From the NCBI GenBank assembly GCA_023262945.1, contig JALQXY010000035.1, forward strand, positions 1 through 40,426: 40,426 nt of DNA, read 5' to 3'. The notes beneath the pieces are model-generated. The model was given only the letters and a program-made list of their open reading frames with translations. It searched no databases and was not told where the DNA came from. The DNA is from Rickettsiales bacterium. GTDB lineage: Bacteria > Pseudomonadota > Alphaproteobacteria > Rickettsiales > UBA1997. Shown here one piece after another: positions 16,710 through 25,313 of this stretch; position 1 is the first letter of the stretch, and each line of letters begins with the position of its first letter. Position numbers and translations under genes: made by a program.

Positions 16710-17076
16710 TAACTCACAAAATTTATATTATCAAAAATTCAAAATAGTGCCGGGAGCCACCACCGCGCAAACCCAGCGCGTGTATTATATTCACTCAACA
16801 AGTGAGTTATTGCATTCTAACACACTCCCGACATTTTTAATTAAGCAATATATATTAATTATTACAAGCGATTTTTTTGTTTTTTTACTATTTAAAAATA
16901 GTTTTTAACTAAAATGAGAATAATAATTTATAAAATTGTTTCAATATTGGTATCAATCTTAATAAAAATAAAATTATTTTTATTATTTTTATAAATTTAG
17001 TTGAATAAAATTAATTTAGATGTATATTTTATCTAATTATTTTTACTATTTTTTTACAATTTTTTTTTAATAGTCT
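16710..17076. other. Intergenic gap between the 70-aa gene and pal
   Basis: This is 367 bp between divergent genes. It holds the folded segment 16748-16833. The rest (16834-17076) is nearly pure A/T, with poly-T runs just before pal and presumably the pal promoter, but no element stands out. Confidence 0.5.
16748..16833 (-). ncRNA. Candidate structured RNA or cis-regulatory leader
   Basis: An 86-nt island with about half G+C (44 of 86 by my count) in a gap that is otherwise extremely AT-rich. Read on the minus strand it folds as follows. P1: UGUCGGGAG (16833-16825) with CUCCCGGCA (16756-16748), 9 bp including one G-U. P3: UGUGUUA (16824-16818) with UAAUACA (16887 minus 100, i.e. 16787-16781), 7 bp with one G-U. 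P4: ACUCA (16807-16803) with UGAGU (16797-16793), inside P3. P2: CGCGC (16780-16776) with GCGCG (16768-16764), loop UGGGUUU. A G-rich strand GUGGUGG joins P2 to P1. Both wobbles would be C-A mismatches on the plus strand, which favours minus. I could not match it to tRNA, SRP RNA, 6S, tmRNA or a riboswitch class I know. Confidence 0.6.
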
Positions 17077-17511
17077 ATGAAGCTTAACAAAATCCTTATT
17101 ATTTCAGTAATTACAGCGTTATTTTCACTTTCATCTTGTTCTTATAATTCTAATAATATAGCAGAATTGTCAAACGATGATGGATTGGTATATTTTGATT
17201 ACGATAGTGCTGAACTAAAGAGTAAATATAAAAGAAAGCTAAAAAACAAAGTAATTTCTTGGTCAAAAGCAAACCCTAACAACAACATTGTCGTAGAAGG
17301 TCACTGCGACGAAAGAGGTACGTATGATTACAACAAAAAACTAGGATATGAGAGAGCAGAAACTGTTAAAAACTTTCTTGTTAATGAGGGTATAGATTCT
17401 TCAAAAATTAAAATCATTAGCTATGGCGAATCAAGACCTATCGCCAAAGGAAGCGATGAGGATTCATGGAAGCTAAACAGAAGAGCTGTTACCCTATCTA
17501 TATATAAATAG
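17077..17511 (+). CDS. pal: Peptidoglycan-associated lipoprotein Pal
   Basis: An outer-membrane lipoprotein anchoring to peptidoglycan through an OmpA-C domain as part of the Tol-Pal system. Signal peptide 1-20 with lipobox LSSC (Cys21). The domain begins VYFDYDSAEL (about 38-47). The diaminopimelate-binding region includes VVEGHCDERGTYDYN (about 71-85) and the downstream RAETVKNFL and NRRAVTLSI helices and strand. The length of 144 aa is a little short of E. coli Pal (173) because the linker after the lipid anchor is short. tolB, tolA and ybgF are not adjacent, which is unusual for pal. Confidence 0.92.
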   Translation: MKLNKILIISVITALFSLSSCSYNSNNIAELSNDDGLVYFDYDSAELKSKYKRKLKNKVISWSKANPNNNIVVEGHCDERGTYDYNKKLGYERAETVKNFLVNEGIDSSKIKIISYGESRPIAKGSDEDSWKLNRRAVTLSIYK

Positions 17512-17580
17512 TTATTTTTAAATATAAAAATATCCTCTTTTATCTTTAATTTTGCTTTTTCAAAAAGGTTAAATCTAAAG

Positions 17581-17615
17581 TAAAAAATGATGTAAAATGA
17601 TGTAAAATGGTGTAA
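17581..17615. repeat. 10-bp tandem repeat, about 3.5 copies
   Basis: TAAAAAATGA, TGTAAAATGA, TGTAAAATGG and TGTAA follow each other with a period of 10 bp, close to one DNA turn. It lies between pal and the doubtful 67-aa ORF, about 50 bp before the ORF's ATG. It may be simple slippage or stacked binding sites. Confidence 0.5.
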
Positions 17616-17665
17616 TTTAAAAAATACTTATTAAAGAATGCGTCTAAAATTTAACTTACCTTCCT

Positions 17666-17869
17666 ATGAACAATAATCCCATGCATGTTTCAGCTCCAAT
17701 CGATATAATACAACCGCAAAACACTAACACTACAAATATAGCAAATCGCCCAAAAAGCATCACAACACCTCTTAGAACTGTAACGCAGTTATTGTCACTG
17801 CATCATTCTGGATCTAATGTTAACGATTCGTTATCGGATAACAAAGGAGAAGTTTTTTTTATGGAGTAA
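17666..17869 (+). CDS. Doubtful 67-aa ORF
   Basis: A small open frame rich in Asn, Thr, Ser and Pro (PIDIIQPQNTNTTNIANRP), without recognisable domain, signal or membrane segment. It looks intrinsically disordered. No Shine-Dalgarno precedes the ATG, but most genes here lack one. It is kept because it fills a gap between pal and the convergent ruvC and does not overlap another gene. It could equally be chance. Confidence 0.35.
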   Translation: MNNNPMHVSAPIDIIQPQNTNTTNIANRPKSITTPLRTVTQLLSLHHSGSNVNDSLSDNKGEVFFME

Positions 17870-17932
17870 TACTATTTCCATAAATTAAATACCCAATTTT
17901 TGATTTAATAGTAGAAAGTTCATTTAAAATCT

Positions 17933-18412
17933 CTATAAAATTTTGCTTTTATTGTTATATAAACATATTGCTGTTGCTAAAGCATCTGCTTCATCTTCGG
18001 TTTTAAAAGTTGATCTTGGTAATAGAACTTTAATCATCATTTGTATTTGATTTTTATCGGCACGCCCTACCCCAGTAATTGCCTTTTTAATTGCAGTAGT
18101 AGAAAATTCATGAACCTTTAACCCAAAAAGACCCAAACTTAACATCAAGGCTCCTCTGACATGACCTAATTTTAAAGATGAAGTAGGATTTATATTAATG
18201 AATGTTTTTTCAATTGCAGCAACATTGGGCTTGTCACATTTGATTATATTCGATAATTCTTGATGAAAATGATTAAGGCGATCAGCTAAGTCTATATTGG
18301 GCTTAGAATATATGGTATAAGAAGAGATAAAATTTAAGCAACTATTATTTATAGATATGATTCCGATACCAGTTTTAGTAAGACCAGGATCAATACCTAT
18401 AATTCTAGTCAT
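17933..18412 (-). CDS. ruvC: Holliday junction resolvase RuvC
   Basis: An RNase-H-fold endonuclease cleaving Holliday junctions made by RuvAB. The acidic quartet is visible: Asp in IGIDPGL at the N-terminus, Glu in AAIEKTFININP (mid-protein), and two Asp in TEDEADALATAI near the C-terminus. I chose the ATG that gives MTRIIGIDPGL; a longer in-frame start 30 bp upstream would add ten non-conserved residues. With this start the gene is 159 codons and overlaps the preceding fadJ-like stop by 8 bp (ATGACTAG, start and stop interleaved). ruvA and ruvB, the usual neighbours, are absent. Confidence 0.93.
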   Translation of the reverse strand: MTRIIGIDPGLTKTGIGIISINNSCLNFISSYTIYSKPNIDLADRLNHFHQELSNIIKCDKPNVAAIEKTFININPTSSLKLGHVRGALMLSLGLFGLKVHEFSTTAIKKAITGVGRADKNQIQMMIKVLLPRSTFKTEDEADALATAICLYNNKSKIL

Positions 18413-20525
18413 AAAATTTGTTATTCTTTTGCGCCATATCAATTAATAACTTACTCACAATAAATCTATCTCCATATTCTTTATTAAATTCTTGCAATCT
18501 TGATACTATATCTTTTAAGCCTCTATTATCAGCGTATTTTAGAACCCCTCCTCTAAAAGCAGGAAATCCAGCACCCATGATCATTGCCATATCAAGATAG
18601 CGGGCATTTTTTACAACATTCTCTTCTAAGCATTTAGCCGCTTCATTAACCATGGTTAATATGCAACGATCAACTATTATAAACTTTTCTAAATTAGATT
18701 TATTATTATTAACCTCGTCGACGATTTTGTAAATATCTCTATTAACAATTTTATTATTCTCATATCTATAAAAACCTATTTTAGATTTTTTTCCTAATAA
18801 ATTTTTATGATCATTATAAATTTTATTTAAAAGTTGCGAAACTTCCATTCTCTTGCCATAAGCTTCTTGCAAGGATTTGGCTACCTTAACTCCAACATCT
18901 ATACCGACAATATCAGCTAGAGTAAAGGGACCCATTGGCATACCAAAATCTTCAATAAGATCATCTATTTCTTTAATATCGCCACCCTCTTGCAATATAT
19001 AAGACGATTCATTGAGATAAGGCAGCAATACTCTGTTTACTAAAAAACCAGCAACATCTTTTACTACTATTGGAGTTTTGCCCATTTTTTTAGCCAAATC
19101 AACTATCGAAGCAATTGTTTCTTCATTGGTTTTCTCACCTTTAATTACTTCAACTAAAGGCATACGATTAACTGGATTAAAAAAATGCATACCGATAAAT
19201 CTTTGTGGATTTTTTAAAGATTTTGCCATTTCACAGATCGATAAAGATGATGTATTAGATGCTATTATTGCTTTTTCGTCAATTTTACTCTCAAGCTCAG
19301 TAAAGATATTTTTTTTAATCTCAATATCTTCAACTGCTGCTTCAATTACTAGATCGCGATTAGCAAAGCCAGAATAATCAAGGCAAGAAGATATTTTGGC
19401 AGTTTTAAAAGAAACTTCAAATTTAGTTAATTTTTTAATTTTTTTAAGCTCGCTAAAAATTTTTTTAACCTGATCATAACCAAGGGCGATTGATTTATTT
19501 GATATATCTTTTAAGCGAATATCTATATTGTTTTTAGCAAAGAGCCATGCAATACCTCCTCCCATTATACCAGCTCCAAGAACTGCTGCCTTTTTTATTT
19601 CCAAGATATTATTTTTTTTACCTTCCAAGCCATTATCTTTTTTTAAAGCCTCACTAGTAAAAAATAAATCTATCATATTTTTACAAATATCACTTACAGC
19701 TAATTCACAAAAAGCATCTAACTCCAACTTCAACCCCTTAATTATATTTCTACGATAAGTCTTGCAAATCACATCTAATGCATAATGAGGTGCTGGGTAA
19801 TGACCCTTAGTTTTTGCTAGAAGATTTTTGAAGGCAATATGTATAATTAAAGATTTTCCAAATGGTATTTTTTCTATAAAGCTTTTACTAGATTTTATCT
19901 TTTCCTTACCCGATAAAATATTATCAATAAATTTTTTAACCTCTTCCTCTAAAAATACTTCATTAATTATAGAGCTTATTAATCCTATTTTTAAAGCTTT
20001 TTTAGCGTTAATAGCTTTGCCAGAAAGGATCATATTTAAGGATTGCTGTAATCCGATTATTCGTGGCAATCGCTGAGTACCACCAAAACCAGGAATTATA
20101 CCTAGATTAACTTCTGGTAAACCAAGTAAAGTTTTGCTATTCGTAGTTGCTAAACGATAATCACAAGCTAGTGCTAACTCCAAACCGCCACCCAAGCAAG
20201 AGCCATTAATAATTGCAATGGTTGGAATTTTTAATTCTGATAGTTTATTGATAATATTTTGTCCTTGCGATACTTTTCGATATGCATCTTTTTTATCTTT
20301 TATTGACTTAATTTCATTAATATCAGCCCCAGCAATAAAATTACCGTTTTTATTTGAAGTTATAGTTAGAATTTTTATAGATTTATCTTTTGCAATTAAG
20401 TTTAAGTTTTTTTCAAATTCATTTAAAACTAGAGCCGATAGTTTATTTACCTTTTCATTGGGTAAATCAAAAACTAAATGAGCAACACCATTATCATCCC
20501 TTTTTAACAAAATTGCGTTATTCAT
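18405..20525 (-). CDS. fadJ: Bifunctional enoyl-CoA hydratase / 3-hydroxyacyl-CoA dehydrogenase (FadJ/FadB-like)
   Basis: A 706-aa multifunctional fatty-acid beta-oxidation alpha subunit. The N-terminal crotonase domain has GSCLGGGLELALACDYRLA (oxyanion Gly and the first catalytic Glu equivalent) and LPEVNLGIIPGFGGTQRLPR (second catalytic Glu). The NAD-binding dehydrogenase domain starts at AAVLGAGIMGGGIAW (about 313-327), with catalytic His in MHFFNPVNRMPLVE and the conserved NRVLLPYLNE. The C-terminal dehydrogenase domain is complete (MGAGFPAFRGG). No thiolase (fadA/fadI) is adjacent. The gene begins 3 bp after trxB and overlaps ruvC by 8 bp. FadJ versus FadB cannot be settled by eye. Confidence 0.9.
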   Translation of the reverse strand: MNNAILLKRDDNGVAHLVFDLPNEKVNKLSALVLNEFEKNLNLIAKDKSIKILTITSNKNGNFIAGADINEIKSIKDKKDAYRKVSQGQNIINKLSELKIPTIAIINGSCLGGGLELALACDYRLATTNSKTLLGLPEVNLGIIPGFGGTQRLPRIIGLQQSLNMILSGKAINAKKALKIGLISSIINEVFLEEEVKKFIDNILSGKEKIKSSKSFIEKIPFGKSLIIHIAFKNLLAKTKGHYPAPHYALDVICKTYRRNIIKGLKLELDAFCELAVSDICKNMIDLFFTSEALKKDNGLEGKKNNILEIKKAAVLGAGIMGGGIAWLFAKNNIDIRLKDISNKSIALGYDQVKKIFSELKKIKKLTKFEVSFKTAKISSCLDYSGFANRDLVIEAAVEDIEIKKNIFTELESKIDEKAIIASNTSSLSICEMAKSLKNPQRFIGMHFFNPVNRMPLVEVIKGEKTNEETIASIVDLAKKMGKTPIVVKDVAGFLVNRVLLPYLNESSYILQEGGDIKEIDDLIEDFGMPMGPFTLADIVGIDVGVKVAKSLQEAYGKRMEVSQLLNKIYNDHKNLLGKKSKIGFYRYENNKIVNRDIYKIVDEVNNNKSNLEKFIIVDRCILTMVNEAAKCLEENVVKNARYLDMAMIMGAGFPAFRGGVLKYADNRGLKDIVSRLQEFNKEYGDRFIVSKLLIDMAQKNNKFYD

Positions 20526-20528
20526 AAA

Positions 20529-21479
20529 TTAATTATCGTAATTTGTTGATAAATATTTTTCTATTTCAAGCGCGGCCATGCATCCAGTTCCAGCTGCTGT
20601 AATTGCTTGACGATAAATTTTATCCTGAATATCACCAGCGGCATAAACACCTTCTATATTTGTTGCTGTAGAATTAGATTTTGTTATTATATAACCCTCA
20701 TCATCTATTTTTAATCCAGTGTTTTTAAAGAGATCAGAGTTAGGTTTGTGACCAATTGCTATAAAAACACCATCTATCTTGATATCGTTCAAATTTCCAG
20801 TTTTAGTATCTTTTAATTTGGCTCCGTTAACTGATTTAGGATTATCACTACCAAGTACCTCTTCTAAAGTTTTGTTCCATAAAATTTCAATTTTAGGGTT
20901 TTTCATTAAGCGATCTTGTAAAATTTTTTCCGCCCTTAAAGAATCTCTGCGATGCGCTAAATAAACTTTACTACAATGATTGGTAAGATATAAAGCTTCT
21001 TCAACCGCAGTATTACCGCCTCCAATTACCAATACTTCTTTATTTTTAAAAAAGAATCCATCACAAGTAGCACAACCAGAAACTCCAAAACCTTGAAATT
21101 TACTTTCCGATTCTAATCCCAACCATTTAGCCTGGGCCCCTGTAGCAATAACAACAGCATCAGCTTCAAAAACATCTTCAGATTCACCAATTAACTTAAA
21201 AGGTTTTTTTGAAAAATCGACCTCTTTAATATGATCAAAAACAATATTTGTGCCGACATTTTTTGCCTGAGCTTCCATTTGCTCCATTAACCAAGGCCCT
21301 TGTATTGGGTCAGCAAAGCCAGGATAGTTTTCAACTTCCGTAGTAATTGTTAGTTGCCCTCCAGGCTGAATACCATTTATTAAGATTGGTTGCAAATTTG
21401 CTCGCGCCGCATAAATTGCCGCACTATAACCAGCAGGCCCAGAGCCAATTATTGCTATTTTAGTTTTATAATTTGCCAT
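20529..21479 (-). CDS. trxB: Thioredoxin reductase
   Basis: An FAD-dependent dithiol oxidoreductase passing electrons from NADPH to thioredoxin. FAD-binding IGSGPAGYSAAIYAAR (11-26), the redox-active CATC (Cys136, Cys139), NADPH-binding IGGGNTAVEEA (about 152-162) and the C-terminal FAD motif GVYAAGDIQD (near 281-290) are all in place. The length of 316 aa is standard. It is in the middle of a six-gene minus-strand run, 22 bp after fabG and 3 bp before the fadJ-like gene. It may supply reducing power to the peroxiredoxin at 32206. Confidence 0.96.
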   Translation of the reverse strand: MANYKTKIAIIGSGPAGYSAAIYAARANLQPILINGIQPGGQLTITTEVENYPGFADPIQGPWLMEQMEAQAKNVGTNIVFDHIKEVDFSKKPFKLIGESEDVFEADAVVIATGAQAKWLGLESESKFQGFGVSGCATCDGFFFKNKEVLVIGGGNTAVEEALYLTNHCSKVYLAHRRDSLRAEKILQDRLMKNPKIEILWNKTLEEVLGSDNPKSVNGAKLKDTKTGNLNDIKIDGVFIAIGHKPNSDLFKNTGLKIDDEGYIITKSNSTATNIEGVYAAGDIQDKIYRQAITAAGTGCMAALEIEKYLSTNYDN

Positions 21480-21501
21480 ATTTTAAATAATTTATATTTA
21501 A

Positions 21502-22242
21502 TTAAATACAATACATTCCGCCATTAATTGACAATGTATGACCAGTTATATAAGATGCAGCATCGCTAGCCAAAAAAACTACACCGTTAGCAATTTCACT
21601 AGCTTTACCCATTCTAGCCATAGGTATTTTATTTAATGTTTGCTTTTTTTGATCCTCTGTTAAAATTTCAGTCATCGGGCTTTCAATAAATCCCGGAGCT
21701 ACGCAATTAATAGTGATTCCACGACTAGCAACTTCTTGCGCCAAGGATTTAGTCATGCCAATCATTCCAGATTTAGAAGCTACATAGTTAGCTTGACCTG
21801 GATTCCCACTTTGCGCAACAACAGAAGCAATATTTATGATGCGACCATATTTTCGACGTATCATTTTTTTTATAGCATTACGATTAAGAATAAAAGTTGA
21901 TTTAAGATTTATATCAACTACCTGACTAAAATCATCATTTTTCATTCTCAAGATCACATTATCTTTAGTAATACCAGCATTGCATACAAGAATGTCAATT
22001 TGATTGCCAGCTAACTCTTCTGCTTTATCAATTAAAAGATCAACTTCATCACCATTAGACAAATTACAAGAAATATATTTATTATTTGATGCAAGTTTTT
22101 TTGATAATTTTTCTAGTTTATCATTATTGGTGCCAGATAGAATAACAAAGGCACCTTGATCAATAAAACTTTTTGCAATCTCCTCTCCTATGCCCCCAGT
22201 AGCTCCCGTCAATAAAACTGTTTTATTTTTTAAGTTTAGCAT
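21502..22242 (-). CDS. fabG: 3-oxoacyl-[acyl-carrier-protein] reductase FabG
   Basis: A short-chain dehydrogenase/reductase of type II fatty acid synthesis, using NADPH. Cofactor loop TGATGGIG (12-19), NAG in LVCNAGITKDN (87-97), and catalytic Ser140, Tyr153 and Lys157 (YVASK) are present. The C-terminus SINGGMYCI matches FabG. The length is 246 aa. acpP, fabD and fabF, frequent partners, are not adjacent. It sits with a beta-oxidation enzyme in the same operon, so an acetoacetyl-CoA reductase role is a possible alternative. Confidence 0.9.
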   Translation of the reverse strand: MLNLKNKTVLLTGATGGIGEEIAKSFIDQGAFVILSGTNNDKLEKLSKKLASNNKYISCNLSNGDEVDLLIDKAEELAGNQIDILVCNAGITKDNVILRMKNDDFSQVVDINLKSTFILNRNAIKKMIRRKYGRIINIASVVAQSGNPGQANYVASKSGMIGMTKSLAQEVASRGITINCVAPGFIESPMTEILTEDQKKQTLNKIPMARMGKASEIANGVVFLASDAASYITGHTLSINGGMYCI

Positions 22243-22311
22243 TTTTATTTATTTTTAATAATTAGTAATAAATTTATGAGCTTTATACAATTTATAGAAT
22301 TTTTTTAGAAA

Positions 22312-23088
22312 TTATTTATTTAAAATATCAATAAGACGATTCATTTTTTCAATATCAATCTTTTCATAACCGATATTTTTAATAACTTCATTTATTGCTT
22401 CATTATTAATGATATTTTTATCAATATCTTCATTTTTATTAATTAAATCATCAAGCAAATTTTCTTTTTCTGAGTTACTATCTTCTTCTTTTGCGATATT
22501 ATCAATTTCTTTATTTAAAATATCAGATGGAATTTTACTAATATTATTTTTAATATTCTTATAAGTAGAACTAATAAAACTTTTAACAAAAGGATCTATA
22601 AATTCACCAGAATATTTAATAATATTATATGATTTAGCGCTAACTAACCATTGAGGATTAGTTTTATTTATATTTTTTGTATCAATACCAAGCAATATAG
22701 AATAAAAATTTAACATTAAGGAATAGATAAAGCCAAAAACTAAAAGAGTTTTTAATATGCCATAAAAAACACCTAGAGACTTATCAATTGAAGTTGGAAC
22801 TATTGCTTTTAAAGCCTTAACAAGAGATGATGTTGAAAAAGAAATTATGATAAAGGTTATAACAAAAACACCGAATTTAGCAATTATATCAATTACCACG
22901 CCATTGCTTGATTCTGATTTAATTAAAGAAGTTATCCAAGGCGCAACAAAATAGCACACAAACAAAGAAATAATCCAACTAAACAAATTAAAAAATTCTT
23001 TGATAAAGCCACGCAAAAAGGCTGTTATAACAAATATAAAAAAAAATATTAAAAATATTAGATCTAAAATACCTACTTCTAAAGTCAC
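22312..23088 (-). CDS. CvpA-family membrane protein
   Basis: A 258-aa inner-membrane protein of the CvpA (colicin V production) family. Four hydrophobic helices lie within residues 1-140: LDLIFLIFFFIFVITAFLRGFIKEFF opens the family domain, whose LRGFIKEFFNLFSWI part is diagnostic. The C-terminal 110 residues are hydrophilic and acidic (about 185-225: NIAKEEDSNSEKENLLDDL), probably cytoplasmic and disordered. The start codon is GTG. The biochemical role of CvpA is unsettled. It lies 9 bp after the COQ9-like gene. Confidence 0.82.
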   Translation of the reverse strand: MTLEVGILDLIFLIFFFIFVITAFLRGFIKEFFNLFSWIISLFVCYFVAPWITSLIKSESSNGVVIDIIAKFGVFVITFIIISFSTSSLVKALKAIVPTSIDKSLGVFYGILKTLLVFGFIYSLMLNFYSILLGIDTKNINKTNPQWLVSAKSYNIIKYSGEFIDPFVKSFISSTYKNIKNNISKIPSDILNKEIDNIAKEEDSNSEKENLLDDLINKNEDIDKNIINNEAINEVIKNIGYEKIDIEKMNRLIDILNK

Positions 23089-23097
23089 AATTTAAAT

Positions 23098-23832
23098 TTA
23101 TTTTCTTAATAACCTGATAAAAGGAAGATTTTTTACAACTTCCTTGGCTTGTTTTAAAGACCCATTATCTTCCATTATAATATCATGTGCTGATTGAAAA
23201 AAAGTTGAAAATTGATTTTTAATTTTAAATTTAAATTTTTCAAACTGCATTATTTTTTTTATTTCATTATCGATATATTTTTTAGTATTAGTTAGATTTT
23301 CACTTTCATCATTAATAAAAATTGATGATGTTTTCCAAATTATCTTAGATAATATTAATCTTTTTGAATAAAAGTTAAAATCAGTTGATTGATCTTTAAT
23401 TATTTTCCATATACTATCAGAAATTGAGAAACATAATTCAAGAGATTGAAAAGAAGGCCTTAATCCAGTAGAAAAAGAGGATAGATTTTTAGGATCAAAA
23501 TAAAAATGAACTAAATTATTGACGGATTTTTTGTTATTAATTTCAATTTCAAAGCGTTTATATAAACATAACCTAATTTTATCACGAATTTTTTGTTGAT
23601 CAAAATCTTCAATGTAAGAAATTTTTTTAGCTAATTCTTTATTTCCTTCTTTAATATAAAAATCAATTACATCAAGAATACCATTAGGAAAAATTATAGA
23701 TAAATATTTTTTATCAATATTGACAAGATCTAATGCCTCTTCTAAATTTTTTAAATTCCAACCACTCATTGCAGAAATTTGTAAAAAAGAAGCAAGAATT
23801 GTTTGTTTATTTTTTAAAGAATCGATCAACAT
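23098..23832 (-). CDS. COQ9-family protein, ubiquinone biosynthesis
   Basis: A 244-aa protein matching the COQ9 family of mitochondria and alphaproteobacteria (TetR-like fold, lipid-binding). Matching points in order: GWNLKNLEEALDLV near the N-terminus, FPNGILDVIDFYI (the conserved FPxGxxDxIxFF equivalent), LCLYKRFEIE, then SDSIWKIIKDQSTDFNFYSKRLILSKI (about 140-166), the family's most conserved block. The C-terminal YIDNEIKKIMQFEKFK matches too. In eukaryotes COQ9 presents quinone intermediates to COQ7. Family membership strongly supports an alphaproteobacterial origin. It is first in a six-gene minus-strand run. Confidence 0.85.
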   Translation of the reverse strand: MLIDSLKNKQTILASFLQISAMSGWNLKNLEEALDLVNIDKKYLSIIFPNGILDVIDFYIKEGNKELAKKISYIEDFDQQKIRDKIRLCLYKRFEIEINNKKSVNNLVHFYFDPKNLSSFSTGLRPSFQSLELCFSISDSIWKIIKDQSTDFNFYSKRLILSKIIWKTSSIFINDESENLTNTKKYIDNEIKKIMQFEKFKFKIKNQFSTFFQSAHDIIMEDNGSLKQAKEVVKNLPFIRLLRK

Positions 23833-24072
23833 AGATGATTTGTGATTTAAAATTATTAATGTAAAATATTGTATTTATAACATTTCTCATCTTATAATTA
23901 GATTTTCATAGATTTAATAAATGTTAACGATTAGTTATCACCAGCATCATTAAATCGATATTTTTGGGATAAAAATTTAAAAAATAAAATCTTTAAATTA
24001 AATAAAGCTTAAGAATTTTTATAATTTTTAATCAAAAAATGAGATTAAAATCTAACTAATATCTACTAACTT

Positions 24073-24078
24073 TAAGGA
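24073..24078 (+). promoter_or_regulatory. Possible Shine-Dalgarno upstream of argD
   Basis: TAAGGATAAGAA precedes an ATG at 24085, a rare purine-rich leader in this window. It would give an 11-residue N-terminal extension (MILVNLLISTA) not seen in typical ArgD proteins, so the site may be coincidental and the real start 24118. Confidence 0.3.
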
Positions 24079-24117
24079 TAAGAAATGATATTAGTTAATT
24101 TATTAATATCAACAGCT

Positions 24118-25293
24118 ATGACAACATCACCTAATTTATTGCCAATTCATCAAAGGTTTGATATAAGTTTTTCACATGGGATTGGGTCATATCTTTACAG
24201 TGATAATAGAGAATACCTTGATTTTGGTGCTGGAATTGCAGTAAATGCATTAGGTCATTGTCATCCAAAAATAGTTGCAGCCCTAACTCAACAGGCAAAT
24301 AAACTATGGCATGTATCCAATATTTATAACGTTAATGAATTAAATAATTTTGCTGAAAAATTAACTAAAGCTACTTTTGCTGATTATGTATTTTTCTGCA
24401 ATTCTGGAGCCGAAAGCCTTGAATGCGCAGTAAAAACAATGAGAAGATATTTTTATTGTCAAAATAAACCTTATAAAAATAGAATTATCACTTTTTCTGG
24501 AGCATTTCACGGCAGAACTATTACCGCAATATCGGCAGCAGCTAAAGAAAAATACACCAAAGGATTTGAGCCTTTGCTAGATGGTTTTGACAATGTTGAA
24601 TTTGGCAATATTGAAGCAGTAAAAAATGCCATAAAAAACGAAACAGCAGGAATCTTAATAGAGCCAATACAAGGCGAAGAAGGAATAAGACCTTGCAGCA
24701 AAGAATTTTTAAAACAATTACGTCAAATTTGCGATGAAAATGAACTGCTTTTAGGTTTTGATGAAGTGCAATGCGGTAATGGCCGAGTAGGACACCTGTA
24801 TGCTTATCAATATTATGACGTTATACCAGATATATTAGCCACCGCCAAAGCAATTGGTGGAGGATTTCCTCTTGGCGCCTGTCTAATAAAAAAAGAAGCT
24901 GGTCAATATATGACTCCTGGCACTCATGGCACAACATACGGCGGCAATCCTCTTGCCATGGCAGTAGCTAACGCGGTTTTGGACGAAATATTAAGCAATA
25001 ACTTTTTAAACAACGTTAAAAGCACTTCTCAATTACTAATAAAAGAACTCAATAAGTTGCAAAAACAATTTCCTGATATTATTGAAGAAGTAAGAGGTAT
25101 TGGGCTTATGCTTGGCTTAAAAATTAACGAAAAAATTGTTAATACTAAAATTGTGCAAAAATTTATCGATCATCAACTCTTAACAATACCAGCAGGACAA
25201 AATGTTGTTCGTTTATTGCCACCATTGATAATTGATAATAATCATGTCATGGAAGCTATTAGCAAAATAAAGAAATCTCTACAAAGCTTGTAA
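24118..25293 (+). CDS. argD: Acetylornithine aminotransferase-type class III PLP enzyme
   Basis: A PLP-dependent aminotransferase, most like ArgD, which converts N-acetylglutamate semialdehyde to N-acetylornithine. YLDFGAGIAVNALGHCHP near the N-terminus is the ArgD signature. CNSGAESLECAVK binds the cofactor phosphate, DEVQCGNGRVG holds the ring-stacking Asp, and the Schiff-base Lys is in ATAKAIGGGFPLG (about residue 244 of this start). HGTTYGGNPLA is also conserved. I chose ATG 24118 by homology; 24085 is the alternative. No other arg genes are near. Succinylornithine or 4-aminobutyrate use cannot be excluded. Confidence 0.88.
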   Translation: MTTSPNLLPIHQRFDISFSHGIGSYLYSDNREYLDFGAGIAVNALGHCHPKIVAALTQQANKLWHVSNIYNVNELNNFAEKLTKATFADYVFFCNSGAESLECAVKTMRRYFYCQNKPYKNRIITFSGAFHGRTITAISAAAKEKYTKGFEPLLDGFDNVEFGNIEAVKNAIKNETAGILIEPIQGEEGIRPCSKEFLKQLRQICDENELLLGFDEVQCGNGRVGHLYAYQYYDVIPDILATAKAIGGGFPLGACLIKKEAGQYMTPGTHGTTYGGNPLAMAVANAVLDEILSNNFLNNVKSTSQLLIKELNKLQKQFPDIIEEVRGIGLMLGLKINEKIVNTKIVQKFIDHQLLTIPAGQNVVRLLPPLIIDNNHVMEAISKIKKSLQSL

Positions 25294-25313
25294 ATTAATA
25301 AACGAGTTTTGTA

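Noticed and set aside
16748..16833. tRNA or tmRNA piece (7-bp acceptor-like stem, 5-bp hairpin with 7-nt loop, CCACCA on the plus strand)
   Set aside because: The loop lacks the TTCRA consensus, the hairpin is not next to the acceptor-like stem, and no tag frame or second piece was found.
16748..16833. Bacterial SRP RNA or 6S RNA
   Set aside because: No GGTCCGGAAGGAAGCAG-type SRP tetraloop motif, and the branched fold and short length do not fit the single long 6S hairpin.
19078..19377. 99-aa and similar open frames on the plus strand inside fadJ-like
   Set aside because: They are antisense to a well-conserved enzyme, with hydrophobic composition typical of antisense frames.
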